The position numbers were made by a program, and so were the translations under genes. DNA of 34,206 nucleotides from positions 1 to 34,206 of the forward strand of contig JAUNTQ010000030.1 in NCBI GenBank assembly GCA_030538605.1, in the 5' to 3' direction. Of this stretch, positions 7,666 to 19,151 are shown in pieces. Numbering within the stretch: position 1 is the first letter of the stretch; each line of letters starts with the position of its first letter. The DNA comes from Pseudomonadota bacterium (GTDB taxonomy: Bacteria > Pseudomonadota > Gammaproteobacteria > Burkholderiales > Burkholderiaceae_C). A model generated the notes under the pieces. The model made no database searches. It worked only from the letters and a program-made list of their open reading frames with translations, and had not been told where the DNA came from.

Positions 7666-8085
7666 TCAGCGCTTTTGGCGGTACTTGCGCAAGGCCGCGA
7701 TCTGGGCCGCCAGCACGGCCAGCTCGGACGTGGCGCGCGCCATGTCGATCTCGCTCTTGGCGTTCTTGAGCGCTTCTTCGGCCTGCTGGCGCGCTTCGCT
7801 GGCCTTGGCCTCGTCCAGGTCCTTGCCGCGAATGGCGGTGTCGGACAGCACGGTCACCGTCTGGGGCTGCACCTCCAGAATGCCACCGGCCACGAAGACG
7901 AACTCTTCCTCGCCATTGGCCTTGGTGATGCGCACCGAGCCGGGCTTGATGCGCGTGATCAGCGGCGTGTGGCGTGGGTAGATGCCCAGCTCGCCCTGCT
8001 CGCCGGGCAGCGCGACAAAGGTGGCATCGCCCGAGAAGATGGACTCTTCCGCGCTAACCACATCAACATGAATGGTGTTGGCCAT
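7666..8085 (-). CDS. atpC: ATP synthase F1 subunit epsilon
   Basis: The 139-residue product is the epsilon subunit of the central stalk, which couples rotation to catalysis and restrains ATP hydrolysis. The N-terminal beta sandwich is clear ([56 protein letters not shown]) and the C-terminal about 50 residues are the two-helix hairpin ([19 protein letters not shown]). ATG 8085 has AGGAGAG just upstream. It is the last gene of the operon, separated from atpD by an unusual 93-base repeat-rich spacer instead of the usual short gap. Confidence 0.97.
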   Translation of the reverse strand: MANTIHVDVVSAEESIFSGDATFVALPGEQGELGIYPRHTPLITRIKPGSVRITKANGEEEFVFVAGGILEVQPQTVTVLSDTAIRGKDLDEAKASEARQQAEEALKNAKSEIDMARATSELAVLAAQIAALRKYRQKR

Positions 8086-8178
8086 GTTCTCTCCTGGTTG
8101 AGCGCCGAGCGTTGAGCGTTGAGTGTGAAAACACGATCAACACGCTCAACGCCGAACGCCGAACGCCGAACCCGAAGG
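8086..8178. repeat. Short tandem and inverted repeats between atpD and atpC
   Basis: In plus-strand reading the spacer has GAGCGTTGAGCGTTGAGTG on the left and AACGCCG three times in tandem (about 8149-8170) on the right, with ATCAACACGCTCAACG between. The left and right halves can pair imperfectly. On the transcript this would place a hairpin between two subunits that are needed in different amounts. Confidence 0.7.
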
Positions 8179-9648
<1,470 letters not shown>

Positions 9649-10527
9649 TCAGACCGCTGCGGCACCCGCCACGATTTCGGACAGTTCCTTGGTGATTGCC
9701 GCCTGGCGGGTCTTGTTGTAGACCAGCTTGAGTTCGTTGATCACGTTGCCGGCGTTGTCGGTGGCAGCCTTCATGGCCACCATGCGTGCCGATTGCTCGG
9801 AGGCCATGTTCTCGGCCACGGCCTGGTAGGCCAGCGATTCGACGTAACGCACCAGCAGGTCATCGATCACGCTTTGCGCGTCGGGCTCGTAGATGTAGTC
9901 CCAGGCATGTTCCTGGCCGCTTTCACGGGTTTCTTCCTGCATCTTCTCGCCCGACAGGGGCAGCAGCTGCTCGATCACCGCTTCCTGTCGCATGGTGTTG
10001 ATGAAGCGGGTGTAGGCGATGTACACCGCACTCAACTCGCCCTTCTCGTACTGGTCGAGCAGGGTTTTCACCGGCCCGATCAGCTTTTCGAGGTGGGGGG
10101 TATCACCCAGTTGGGTCACCTGAGACACCACCTTGGCACCCACCCGGGACAGAAAGCCCAGGCCCTTGTTGCCGATCGCCACGGTGTCCACGGCGACGCC
10201 TGCGGCCTGCCACTCGCGCAGGCGGCCGGTCACGGCGCGCAGCACGTTGGTGTTCATGCCGCCGCACAGGCCCTTGTCCGTGGTCACCACGATGATGCCC
10301 GCCTTCTTCACGTCGTTGACCTTCATGAAGGGATGGACGTATTCGGGGTTGGCTTCGCCGAGGTGGGCCGCGATGTTGCGCACCTTCTCGGCGTAGGGGC
10401 GGGCGGCGCGCATGCGATCCTGCGCCTTGCGCATCTTGCTCGCGGCCACCATTTCCATGGCCTTGGTGATCTTCTTGGTGTTTTCCACCGATTTGATCTT
10501 GCCGCGGATTTCCTTGCCGACTGCCAT
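9649..10527 (-). CDS. atpG: ATP synthase F1 subunit gamma
   Basis: The rotor shaft of F1, 292 residues. The N-terminal helix [20 protein letters not shown] with [16 protein letters not shown] and the C-terminal helix ([31 protein letters not shown]) together form the coiled coil that turns inside the alpha/beta ring. The central [11 protein letters not shown] segment is also conserved. AAAGGAC lies upstream of ATG 10527. Confidence 0.98.
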   Translation of the reverse strand: MAVGKEIRGKIKSVENTKKITKAMEMVAASKMRKAQDRMRAARPYAEKVRNIAAHLGEANPEYVHPFMKVNDVKKAGIIVVTTDKGLCGGMNTNVLRAVTGRLREWQAAGVAVDTVAIGNKGLGFLSRVGAKVVSQVTQLGDTPHLEKLIGPVKTLLDQYEKGELSAVYIAYTRFINTMRQEAVIEQLLPLSGEKMQEETRESGQEHAWDYIYEPDAQSVIDDLLVRYVESLAYQAVAENMASEQSARMVAMKAATDNAGNVINELKLVYNKTRQAAITKELSEIVAGAAAV

Positions 10528-10553
10528 AGCTCAGTGTCCTTTCGTCAAGCGGA

Positions 10554-12113
<1,560 letters not shown>

Positions 12114-12170
12114 GACTCTTTCCTTGTCCTAAAGGGTTTTATCGAGGAGCCTCGGGCCTGATGCGCGGCA

Positions 12171-12701
12171 TCAGGCCGTGAGGGCTGTCTTCATTTGTTC
12201 CAGGCGGGCCTTGACGGAGGTGTCCAGCACTTCGTCGCCCACCGCCACGCGCACGCCGCCGATCAGCGAAGGATCGAGTTGCACCGTGGCGCGCAGCTTG
12301 CGGCCAAAGCGCTGCTCCAGCGTGGCGACCAGCGCGCCCAGCTCGGCATCCCCGATGGGGAAGGCGCTCTGGATCACGGCGTCGGACGTGCCGCTGACCT
12401 CGTTGGCAAGCGCGCGAAACTGGCGCGCCACTTCGGGCAGCACGGGCAGGCGATCGTTGTCGATCACCGTCCGCAGGAAGTTCACGCCGCGCTCGGGCAG
12501 CGGTGCTTTCAGCACGCTGGTGACGACGTGGAACACCTGGCTGGCGTTGACCCGCGGGTTGGCGGCAAATTGCAGCAACTCATCGTTGCCCGCCGCCACG
12601 GCCAGGCCGTCCAGCCAGGACTGCGTGGCCCCCGGGTCGGCACGCGAGACCTGGAACAAGGCCTCGGCGTACGGTCTTGCAATGGTGGCGAGTTCTGCCA
12701 T
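12171..12701 (-). CDS. atpH: ATP synthase F1 subunit delta
   Basis: The peripheral-stalk subunit that fixes F1 to the b subunits, 176 residues as expected. The N-terminal helical domain begins with [15 protein letters not shown], and the C-terminal part holds [25 protein letters not shown]-type sequence ([18 protein letters not shown]), the most conserved piece of the family. AAAGGAAAC precedes ATG 12701. It sits between atpF and atpA in the normal order. Confidence 0.97.
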   Translation of the reverse strand: MAELATIARPYAEALFQVSRADPGATQSWLDGLAVAAGNDELLQFAANPRVNASQVFHVVTSVLKAPLPERGVNFLRTVIDNDRLPVLPEVARQFRALANEVSGTSDAVIQSAFPIGDAELGALVATLEQRFGRKLRATVQLDPSLIGGVRVAVGDEVLDTSVKARLEQMKTALTA

Positions 12702-12733
12702 GGTCGTTTCCTTTGCCCCTTGCCCTGAGTCGC

Positions 12734-13204
12734 TCAGAGCTCGGTCTTCAGACGGGACAGCAGATCCGCATGCACCGTGGGGTTGACTTCCTTGCGCAGA
12801 ATTTGCTCGGCACCCTTGACGGCAAGCGCAGCCACCTGCTCGCGCAGGGCTTCACGCGCCTGCACGGCCTGCTGCTCGGCCTCGGCCCTGGCAGCGGTGA
12901 TGATCTTGCCGGCTTCATCGGTGGCGCGCGATTTGGCGTCTTCGATGATCTGCTGGGCGCGGCGCTCGGCGTCGGCCAGGCGGGTCGCCGTCTCGTTGCG
13001 CGAGGTGGCCAGCTCGGCCTCGACGCGCTTGTTGGCGGCGGCGAGCTCGGTCTTGGCCTTGTCGGCGGCAGCGAGGCCGTCGGCGATTTTCTGCGCCCGC
13101 TCGTCCAGCGCCTTCGCGATCGGGGGCCACACGTATTTCATCGTGAACCACACCAGGATCGCGAAGACAACGGCCTGCAGGAACAGGGTCGCGTTGATAT
13201 TCAC
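12734..13204 (-). CDS. atpF: ATP synthase Fo subunit b
   Basis: The peripheral-stalk subunit, 156 residues. One N-terminal membrane segment ([20 protein letters not shown]) is followed by a long charged coiled coil rich in alanine, glutamate and arginine ([21 protein letters not shown]). The start is a GTG at 13204 rather than an ATG; an AAAGGAG at about 13212-13218 supports it. There is one copy only, so the stalk is a b homodimer. Confidence 0.96.
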   Translation of the reverse strand: MNINATLFLQAVVFAILVWFTMKYVWPPIAKALDERAQKIADGLAAADKAKTELAAANKRVEAELATSRNETATRLADAERRAQQIIEDAKSRATDEAGKIITAARAEAEQQAVQAREALREQVAALAVKGAEQILRKEVNPTVHADLLSRLKTEL

Positions 13205-13240
13205 GTGTTGACTCCTTTCAGTCGCGAAAGGTCCAGGCGA

Positions 13241-14429
<1,189 letters not shown>

Positions 14430-14450
14430 GTGTCACCAATTCTTTGAAAT

Positions 14451-14975
14451 TCACTTTGCTTGCACGGCCAGCCGGCACGCCGACATCAGCCACAAGGCCG
14501 CCCAGGCGGCCTTGATCGTCACCACAAAACCGGCCAGCAAGGCCAGCCAGTGCACCTGCGCCAGAACCTTGGGTGCTGCCAGCAGCAGCGCCACGGTCAA
14601 GGCGATTTTGATTGCCTCCCACACCATCAGCGCAAGCAGTGCGCTGGCGGCGTGGGTTTGCAGTCGCATCCGGCGGGCCACCATGCGGGCGAACATCGCC
14701 GCAGGCAACCACGCCGCCAGCGCGCCGTAGGCAGCCGACCGGGTGGCAGGCATATCGCCCGCCGACACCAGCCACGCCAAGGCCACGACGATCAGTGCGG
14801 CCACCGCCTGAACCCCGACCACTGGCCAAGGGGAAAGTGGCGGATGCGCGGCGCGCCATGCGTGCGCCTCTTCGGCGCTCAAGGGCTTGAAGGTGGCTTC
14901 AGGGGCATCATCTGCCTCTTGCGCCCACCCGCCTTGCGCTGGTTTGCCTGCGCTGGCAGCATCGATTCTGACCAT
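14451..14975 (-). CDS. atpI: ATP synthase subunit I
   Basis: A small membrane protein of 174 residues at the head of the operon, with four hydrophobic segments after a polar N-terminal stretch of about 45 residues. The family is thought to help assemble the c ring. The usual features are weakly conserved; I recognise it by position before atpB, by membrane pattern, and by the segment AAWLPAAMFARMVARR followed by ALMVWEAIKIALTVALL. The polar N-terminus is longer than in many relatives, but no better start is visible. Confidence 0.85.
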   Translation of the reverse strand: MVRIDAASAGKPAQGGWAQEADDAPEATFKPLSAEEAHAWRAAHPPLSPWPVVGVQAVAALIVVALAWLVSAGDMPATRSAAYGALAAWLPAAMFARMVARRMRLQTHAASALLALMVWEAIKIALTVALLLAAPKVLAQVHWLALLAGFVVTIKAAWAALWLMSACRLAVQAK

Positions 14976-15022
14976 CGCGAATTACACGCAGTTTACGTCT
15001 GGCTACGACTGCAAAGCCTCTG

Positions 15023-15028
15023 ATTATA
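15023..15028 (-). promoter_or_regulatory. Candidate -10 box for the atp operon
   Basis: Read on the minus strand, an exact TATAAT lies about 50 bases before the atpI start. No good -35 element is visible 16-18 bases upstream, so this is only a candidate. A short palindrome, CTGTCTGACAG, lies at 15056-15066 at about the -45 position and could bind a regulator. Confidence 0.5.
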
Positions 15029-15151
15029 GTGTGTCGCCGATGGGTGGAGGGCATACTGTCTGACAGACCGGCGTTGCCGTGCGGGGCGCGGGGCTTGCGG
15101 GACAATGGCTTTCCTTCATTGACTCCTGCGGCTTGCGCCGCGCTGTTTGCC

Positions 15152-16078
15152 ATGGCCCATGACTTTGCCGCTCATTTGCCGCCCTTGCCGTGTTTTCTGA
15201 ACGGCGAGATCACCTCTTTGCCCGAGGCGCGCATCAGCCCGCTGGATCGGGGCTTCATTTTTGGCGACGGGGTGTACGAGGGCATCGCGTATTACGGGCA
15301 GCCGGCGCTTGCCCCACGCGGTTTTCGCTTCGAGCAGCACATGGCGCGGCTGGAGCGCAGCCTGGCGGAAACGCGCATTCCCAACCCGTATTCGCGCGCG
15401 CAGTGGAACCAGATTGCGCTGGATCTGATCGCTGCCTACGGCGCATCGGCAGGCGCTGACGCGCAAGAGCCGCCTCTGGACTGGTTTTTCTACTTCCAGG
15501 TCACGCGTGGCGTGGCGCTGCGCGATCACCCGATGCTGCCCGGGCTGACGCCCACGGTGTTCGGCACCTGCCTGCCGATGAAAGCGCCCACGCCCGAGCA
15601 GCGCGCGCAGGGTGTGGCGTGCGTGACGGCGGATGACTTTCGCTGGCAGAAGGCGCACATCAAGTCGATCAGCCTGCTGGGCGCGGTGTTTGCGCGGCAG
15701 ATCAGTTTCGAGCAGGGTGCGCTGGAGACGGTGATGTTTCGCGATGGCTGCCTGAGCGAGGCGGCGGCCAGCAATGTGTGGGTGGTGAAAAACGGCGCGG
15801 TGGCCGGCCCGCCCAAGAGCAACCTGGTGCTGGAAGGCATTCGCTACGGCGTGATCGAAGAGCTGTGCGCCGAGGCGGGCATCGGCTTCGAGCTGCGCCG
15901 CATCACGCGCGGTGAAGTGCTGGCCGCCGACGAGCTGATGCTGTCGTCGGCCACCAAGGAGGTGCTGCCGGTGACCACGCTCGACGGCCAGCCCGTGGGC
16001 AGCGGCCAGCCCGGCCCGGTGTATGCGCGGCTGCACGCCGGTTACCAGCGCGCCAAGGAGGCGCTTTTCAAGCCATGA
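15152..16078 (+). CDS. dat: Class IV aminotransferase, probably D-amino acid transaminase
   Basis: A PLP enzyme of 308 residues that moves amino groups between D-amino acids and keto acids. ISPLDRGFIFGDGVYEG near the N-terminus and the lysine K171 in AHIKSISLLG (binds PLP) mark fold-type IV. SEAAASNVWVVKNG and ELMLSSATKEVLPVT are the usual C-terminal motifs. Branched-chain aminotransferases share this fold, but the motif details and the downstream ybeD favour the D-amino acid type. The frame runs upstream to 15029; similarity begins after ATG 15152. The last bases overlap the ybeD start as ATGA. Confidence 0.87.
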   Translation: MAHDFAAHLPPLPCFLNGEITSLPEARISPLDRGFIFGDGVYEGIAYYGQPALAPRGFRFEQHMARLERSLAETRIPNPYSRAQWNQIALDLIAAYGASAGADAQEPPLDWFFYFQVTRGVALRDHPMLPGLTPTVFGTCLPMKAPTPEQRAQGVACVTADDFRWQKAHIKSISLLGAVFARQISFEQGALETVMFRDGCLSEAAASNVWVVKNGAVAGPPKSNLVLEGIRYGVIEELCAEAGIGFELRRITRGEVLAADELMLSSATKEVLPVTTLDGQPVGSGQPGPVYARLHAGYQRAKEALFKP

Positions 16079-16404
16079 CCCCACCCGACACGCCCCCGCC
16101 ACCCGGCAACGGCACCACGCCGACCGTGACGCTCAGCCCCGAGCAGCGCGAGTCGCTCATCGACTATCCCAGCGCCTTTCCGATCAAGGTGGTGGGGGTG
16201 AACGAAGACGGCTTTGCCGAGGCCATGACGCACATCGCCCGGCAGTTCGACCCCGCGTTCGACGCCAGCACCATCGAGCAGCGCGAAAGCGGCGGCGGCA
16301 AATACCTGGGCCTGACGCTCACCGTGACCGCCACCAGCCGCGAGCAGCTCGACGAGCTGTACCGCGCGCTGTCTACCCACCCGATGGCGCGTTGGGTGTT
16401 GTGA
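16075..16404 (+). CDS. ybeD: YbeD family protein (DUF493)
   Basis: A small cytoplasmic protein of 109 residues. After a proline-rich N-terminal tail of about 20 residues come DYPSAFPIKVVGVNEDGFAE, then KYLGLTLTVTATSREQLDELY and LSTHPMARWVL, the complete DUF493 ACT-like fold. Its function is unknown, but in many proteobacteria it sits directly before lipB. Here lipB is about 4.6 kb further on. The start overlaps the dat stop by four bases, so the two are translated together. Confidence 0.9.
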   Translation: MTPPDTPPPPGNGTTPTVTLSPEQRESLIDYPSAFPIKVVGVNEDGFAEAMTHIARQFDPAFDASTIEQRESGGGKYLGLTLTVTATSREQLDELYRALSTHPMARWVL

Positions 16405-16414
16405 TATAAAATAA

Positions 16415-16500
16415 ATGATAGCTGCTTGCGCACGTTTTAAAACATTTTAATATATAAACGTATCTGAAAATTTTTAAATACGTACGCAAGCAGCTATCAT
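16415..16500. repeat. Intergenic hairpin, AGCTGCTTGCG family, copy 3
   Basis: The ends ATGATAGCTGCTTGCG (16415-16430) and CGCAAGCAGCTATCAT (16485-16500) are perfect reverse complements. The inner part is AT-rich and pairs imperfectly. It lies 10 bases after the ybeD stop and 39 bases before the stop of the convergent lipoprotein gene. Confidence 0.85.
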
Positions 16501-16539
16501 GATATTCACTCCTCCAGCATACACATCGCATGGCCGCAC

Positions 16540-17106
16540 CTACTGCCCATAGCGGTTCACCCAGGTCACGCGCAGCCCCTGCCGCTGCGCGGGCCAGCCG
16601 CCGGGCAGCGACACGGCCATGCGGCCCTCGCGCTGCCAGACGATGAAGCCATCGGGCACGGGCGGCGGCTCTTCATTGCCCGCCTGGTGCGCGGGGTTGA
16701 GCACTTGCAGGCGCACGCCCTCCAGCGTGTCGAACGGCTGGCCCGCCGCGTGCTGAAACTGCACCTGCACCGCGTGCGGCCACACCCCGCGCAGCGGCCA
16801 CAGCTCCATCTGCCCGCGCCCGTCCACACTGGTGACCACCACGCGCACGTCGCGGCCTTCGTGCTCGACCTGCACGTCATCGCCCGGCCCACGCGGCGCG
16901 GGCTGGCGCCAATGCACCGAAAAACCGCCGCTCTGAAAATGCGCCGGCAGCGCCGCAGGGGCCGCGGGGGCCGACGCCGCGCCAGAGGCAGCAACAGCAG
17001 GCGCAGCCACACCCTCGGCAGCCACATCCGGCCCGCCCTCTGCCGTCGGCACCGCCTCGCAGCCCGCCAGCAGCGCCGCCAGCGCGGCGGTGGCGCACGC
17101 CTTCAT
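16540..17106 (-). CDS. Putative lipoprotein of unknown function
   Basis: From ATG 17106 the protein has 188 residues. MKACATAALAALLAGC is a lipoprotein signal with lipobox LAGC, so the mature protein should be anchored to a membrane through that cysteine. An alanine/proline-rich linker follows, then a beta-rich domain (GFSVHWRQPAPRGPGDDVQV, VRVVVTSVDGRGQMELW, GFIVWQREGRMAVSLPGG). I do not recognise the domain. ATG 17121 is an alternative; AAGG before 17106 favours the shorter form. It is 32 bases downstream of the EamA gene on the same strand and is probably in one transcript with it. Confidence 0.72.
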   Translation of the reverse strand: MKACATAALAALLAGCEAVPTAEGGPDVAAEGVAAPAVAASGAASAPAAPAALPAHFQSGGFSVHWRQPAPRGPGDDVQVEHEGRDVRVVVTSVDGRGQMELWPLRGVWPHAVQVQFQHAAGQPFDTLEGVRLQVLNPAHQAGNEEPPPVPDGFIVWQREGRMAVSLPGGWPAQRQGLRVTWVNRYGQ

Positions 17107-17138
17107 CCCTTGCCTTCGCATCACATCTGTTTGTTCGT

Positions 17139-18056
17139 TCACCTGGGGCCGCCATCGTAGTAAACAGCGCGCCTGGCCCACAGCGTCAGCCCAATGCCCA
17201 GCGCAATCAGCGCCAGCCCGCCCCACACCTGCGGCGCATAGCGCTCGCCCAGCAGGCCCGCGCCCACCAGCACGCCCACCCCCGCGCCCACGGTGCCGAT
17301 CTGGCTCAGCAGCACCGGCCCGCCCGCCTGCTGCAAGCGGAAAAACAGCGGAAACATCAAGGCACTGGCGGCCGCCTGCCCTGCCGTCAACCACGGCAGC
17401 TGCGCCAGCGACGGCAGCGCGCCCAGCTCCCCCGTCATGGCCGCCGCCGCCAGCAGCAGCACCAGCGCCACGCCGTGGCTGCCCACGGCCAGCCAGGTCG
17501 CGTCGGCGCGCGCGGGCCAGTCAAGGCTGCGGTACACATTGCCCACCGCCAGCAGCAGCGGCACCAGCAGCCCCAGGCCCACCCACAGCCAGTCTGCCGG
17601 CCGCTCCACCTCGCCCCGCGCCGCCGCCACCAGCGCCGCGCCCGCAAAGCCGAAGGCAATGCCCGCATATTCCAGCCGGCTGGGCGCGCGCAGGTGCGCC
17701 AGGCGCGACAGCAGCGCGGTCAATGGCGGCGACAAGGTGAACAACATCGCCGTCACGCCCGCGCCCAAATGCACGATGACGGCAAACACCAGCAGATTGG
17801 GCAGCGCATAAGACACCAGCGCCGTCACCGCGAAATAGCGCGCGTGCTGCGCATTCAGCACCACACGCCGGCGCACCAGCAGCAGCCACCCCCCCAGCAC
17901 CGCAAACGCGCTGCCCGAAATCAGCAGCGCCCACACCAGCGCAGGCACACCCCCTTCGCGCGCCAGCCGGGCCAGCGGAAAGCCCACACCCAGCAACACC
18001 CCCACCGCCAGCAACAGCGCCCCCGGCGTGGCCCACAGCGCACCCTGCGCCCTCAC
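17139..18056 (-). CDS. EamA/DMT family transporter
   Basis: An inner-membrane protein of about 305 residues with ten hydrophobic segments in two halves. The first half begins GALLLAVGVLLGVGFPLARLA. The GTG at 18056 is chosen because it gives the usual family length and begins just before the first membrane segment; no ATG exists near it in frame, and a TTG at 18083 is another option. The frame stays open far upstream, but that part is only the opposite strand of other genes. An ATG at 18136 lies in a different frame and soon meets a stop. The substrate is unknown. It diverges from the DUF1963 gene. Confidence 0.8.
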   Translation of the reverse strand: MRAQGALWATPGALLLAVGVLLGVGFPLARLAREGGVPALVWALLISGSAFAVLGGWLLLVRRRVVLNAQHARYFAVTALVSYALPNLLVFAVIVHLGAGVTAMLFTLSPPLTALLSRLAHLRAPSRLEYAGIAFGFAGAALVAAARGEVERPADWLWVGLGLLVPLLLAVGNVYRSLDWPARADATWLAVGSHGVALVLLLAAAAMTGELGALPSLAQLPWLTAGQAAASALMFPLFFRLQQAGGPVLLSQIGTVGAGVGVLVGAGLLGERYAPQVWGGLALIALGIGLTLWARRAVYYDGGPR

Positions 18057-18185
18057 CCGCCGCGCCCCCAGCGCAAGCGACAACAGCCAGCGGCATGCGC
18101 GCCCGCATCGGCTTGAAGAAACAGCGGCAAGGTCATAGATACACCCCCAGAGGCTTATGATTTTCCGGCACCCTGCCACGGCTTC

Positions 18186-19133
18186 ATGACGCACCCCGCC
18201 CACCCCACCCCAGCGCCGCCCGGCCCCGACCCGTTCTCGCTCGCCAGCCACCCCGCGCTGCACGCGCAATTGGCCGCGCTGGCGGCCCAGACCAGCGCGC
18301 ACGCACAAGCCCGGCGCTTCGTTCTCACCGAAAGCCGCCTCGCCGTGGTGGCCGACGCCGCCCCACCCCCGCAGCCCCTGCCCCTCGGCGCCTCCCGCAC
18401 CGGCGGCGACCCCGACCTGCCCGAGGGCATGGCGCACCCCGCCGATGCCGACGGGCGGCTTTACCAATTCCTTGCGCAGCTGCACCTGCCCGATCTGGCC
18501 CCGCTGCAACCCTGGCTGCCCCGCACCGGGCTGTTGAGCTTTTTCGTGGGCGACGCGATGGACGGCAGCGCCCCGCACGTGCTGCACCTGGACGTGCCGC
18601 GCGAGCACCTGCGGCGCTGGCGCTATGGCCCGGACAGCCGTTGGCTCAACCCCGACCTGGACGCAAGCACGCAGCCCGACGCCCCCGACTGGCTGCGCCG
18701 CCCGCCCGAGCAGGCGCTGCACTGGCGGCTGGCCGCCTCGCTGCCCTGGCCCTGGAGCCGCCCCCACCACCTCGCCCTGCGGCACCCGCACTGGGCGCAC
18801 GCCCTGGCAAGCGAAACCCCCGACCACTGGCAGCCCGCCATCGCCGAGCTGACCGAGCACCTGCTCACCGCCGACGAAGGCAGCGCCCCGCCACTGCTGG
18901 CCAGCGAGCAAGCGCATGCCCTCAACGGCTGGATCGCCACCCAGCACGCCAGCCCCGAGGAACAGGCCGCCGAAACCCTGGGTGGCGAACCCGTCGACTG
19001 GCTCGTGCTGCTGGCCTTGCGCAGCGCAGGCGGCCTTGGCTTTGGCGACGCGGGCACGCTCAGCTTCTGCATCCAACGGCAAGCGCTGGCAGCAGGCGAC
19101 TTCAGCGCCGTGCATGCCAGCGTGGAAAGTTAG
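18186..19133 (+). CDS. YwqG family protein (DUF1963)
   Basis: A 315-residue cytoplasmic protein. SRTGGDPDLPEGMAHP (near residue 70), YQFLAQLHLPDLAPL, LPRTGLLSFFVGD and the C-terminal LRSAGGLGFGDAGTLSFCI with DFSAVHASVES are the ordered hallmarks of the YwqG/DUF1963 fold. The function of the family is unknown. It ends 18 bases before the AlbA_2 ATPase gene on the same strand, so the two may be co-expressed. It belongs to the accessory block that separates ybeD from lipB. Confidence 0.85.
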   Translation: MTHPAHPTPAPPGPDPFSLASHPALHAQLAALAAQTSAHAQARRFVLTESRLAVVADAAPPPQPLPLGASRTGGDPDLPEGMAHPADADGRLYQFLAQLHLPDLAPLQPWLPRTGLLSFFVGDAMDGSAPHVLHLDVPREHLRRWRYGPDSRWLNPDLDASTQPDAPDWLRRPPEQALHWRLAASLPWPWSRPHHLALRHPHWAHALASETPDHWQPAIAELTEHLLTADEGSAPPLLASEQAHALNGWIATQHASPEEQAAETLGGEPVDWLVLLALRSAGGLGFGDAGTLSFCIQRQALAAGDFSAVHASVES

Positions 19134-19151
19134 GGTCGGACGGACGCAGCC

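Noticed and set aside
8086-8178. Possible terminator between atpD and atpC
   Set aside because: There is no T-run after the pairing region and the atpC ribosome site is intact; a strong terminator follows atpC instead.
16540-17394. Long N-terminal extension of the lipoprotein gene
   Set aside because: The extra residues are the other frame of the EamA gene end; the lipoprotein signal begins at 17106 (or 17121).
18057-18185. Frameshift or lost start in the EamA gene at 17139-18056
   Set aside because: An ATG at 18136 in another frame looks tempting, but it meets a stop soon and adds nothing like the family N-terminus; the GTG at 18056 gives a normal length.
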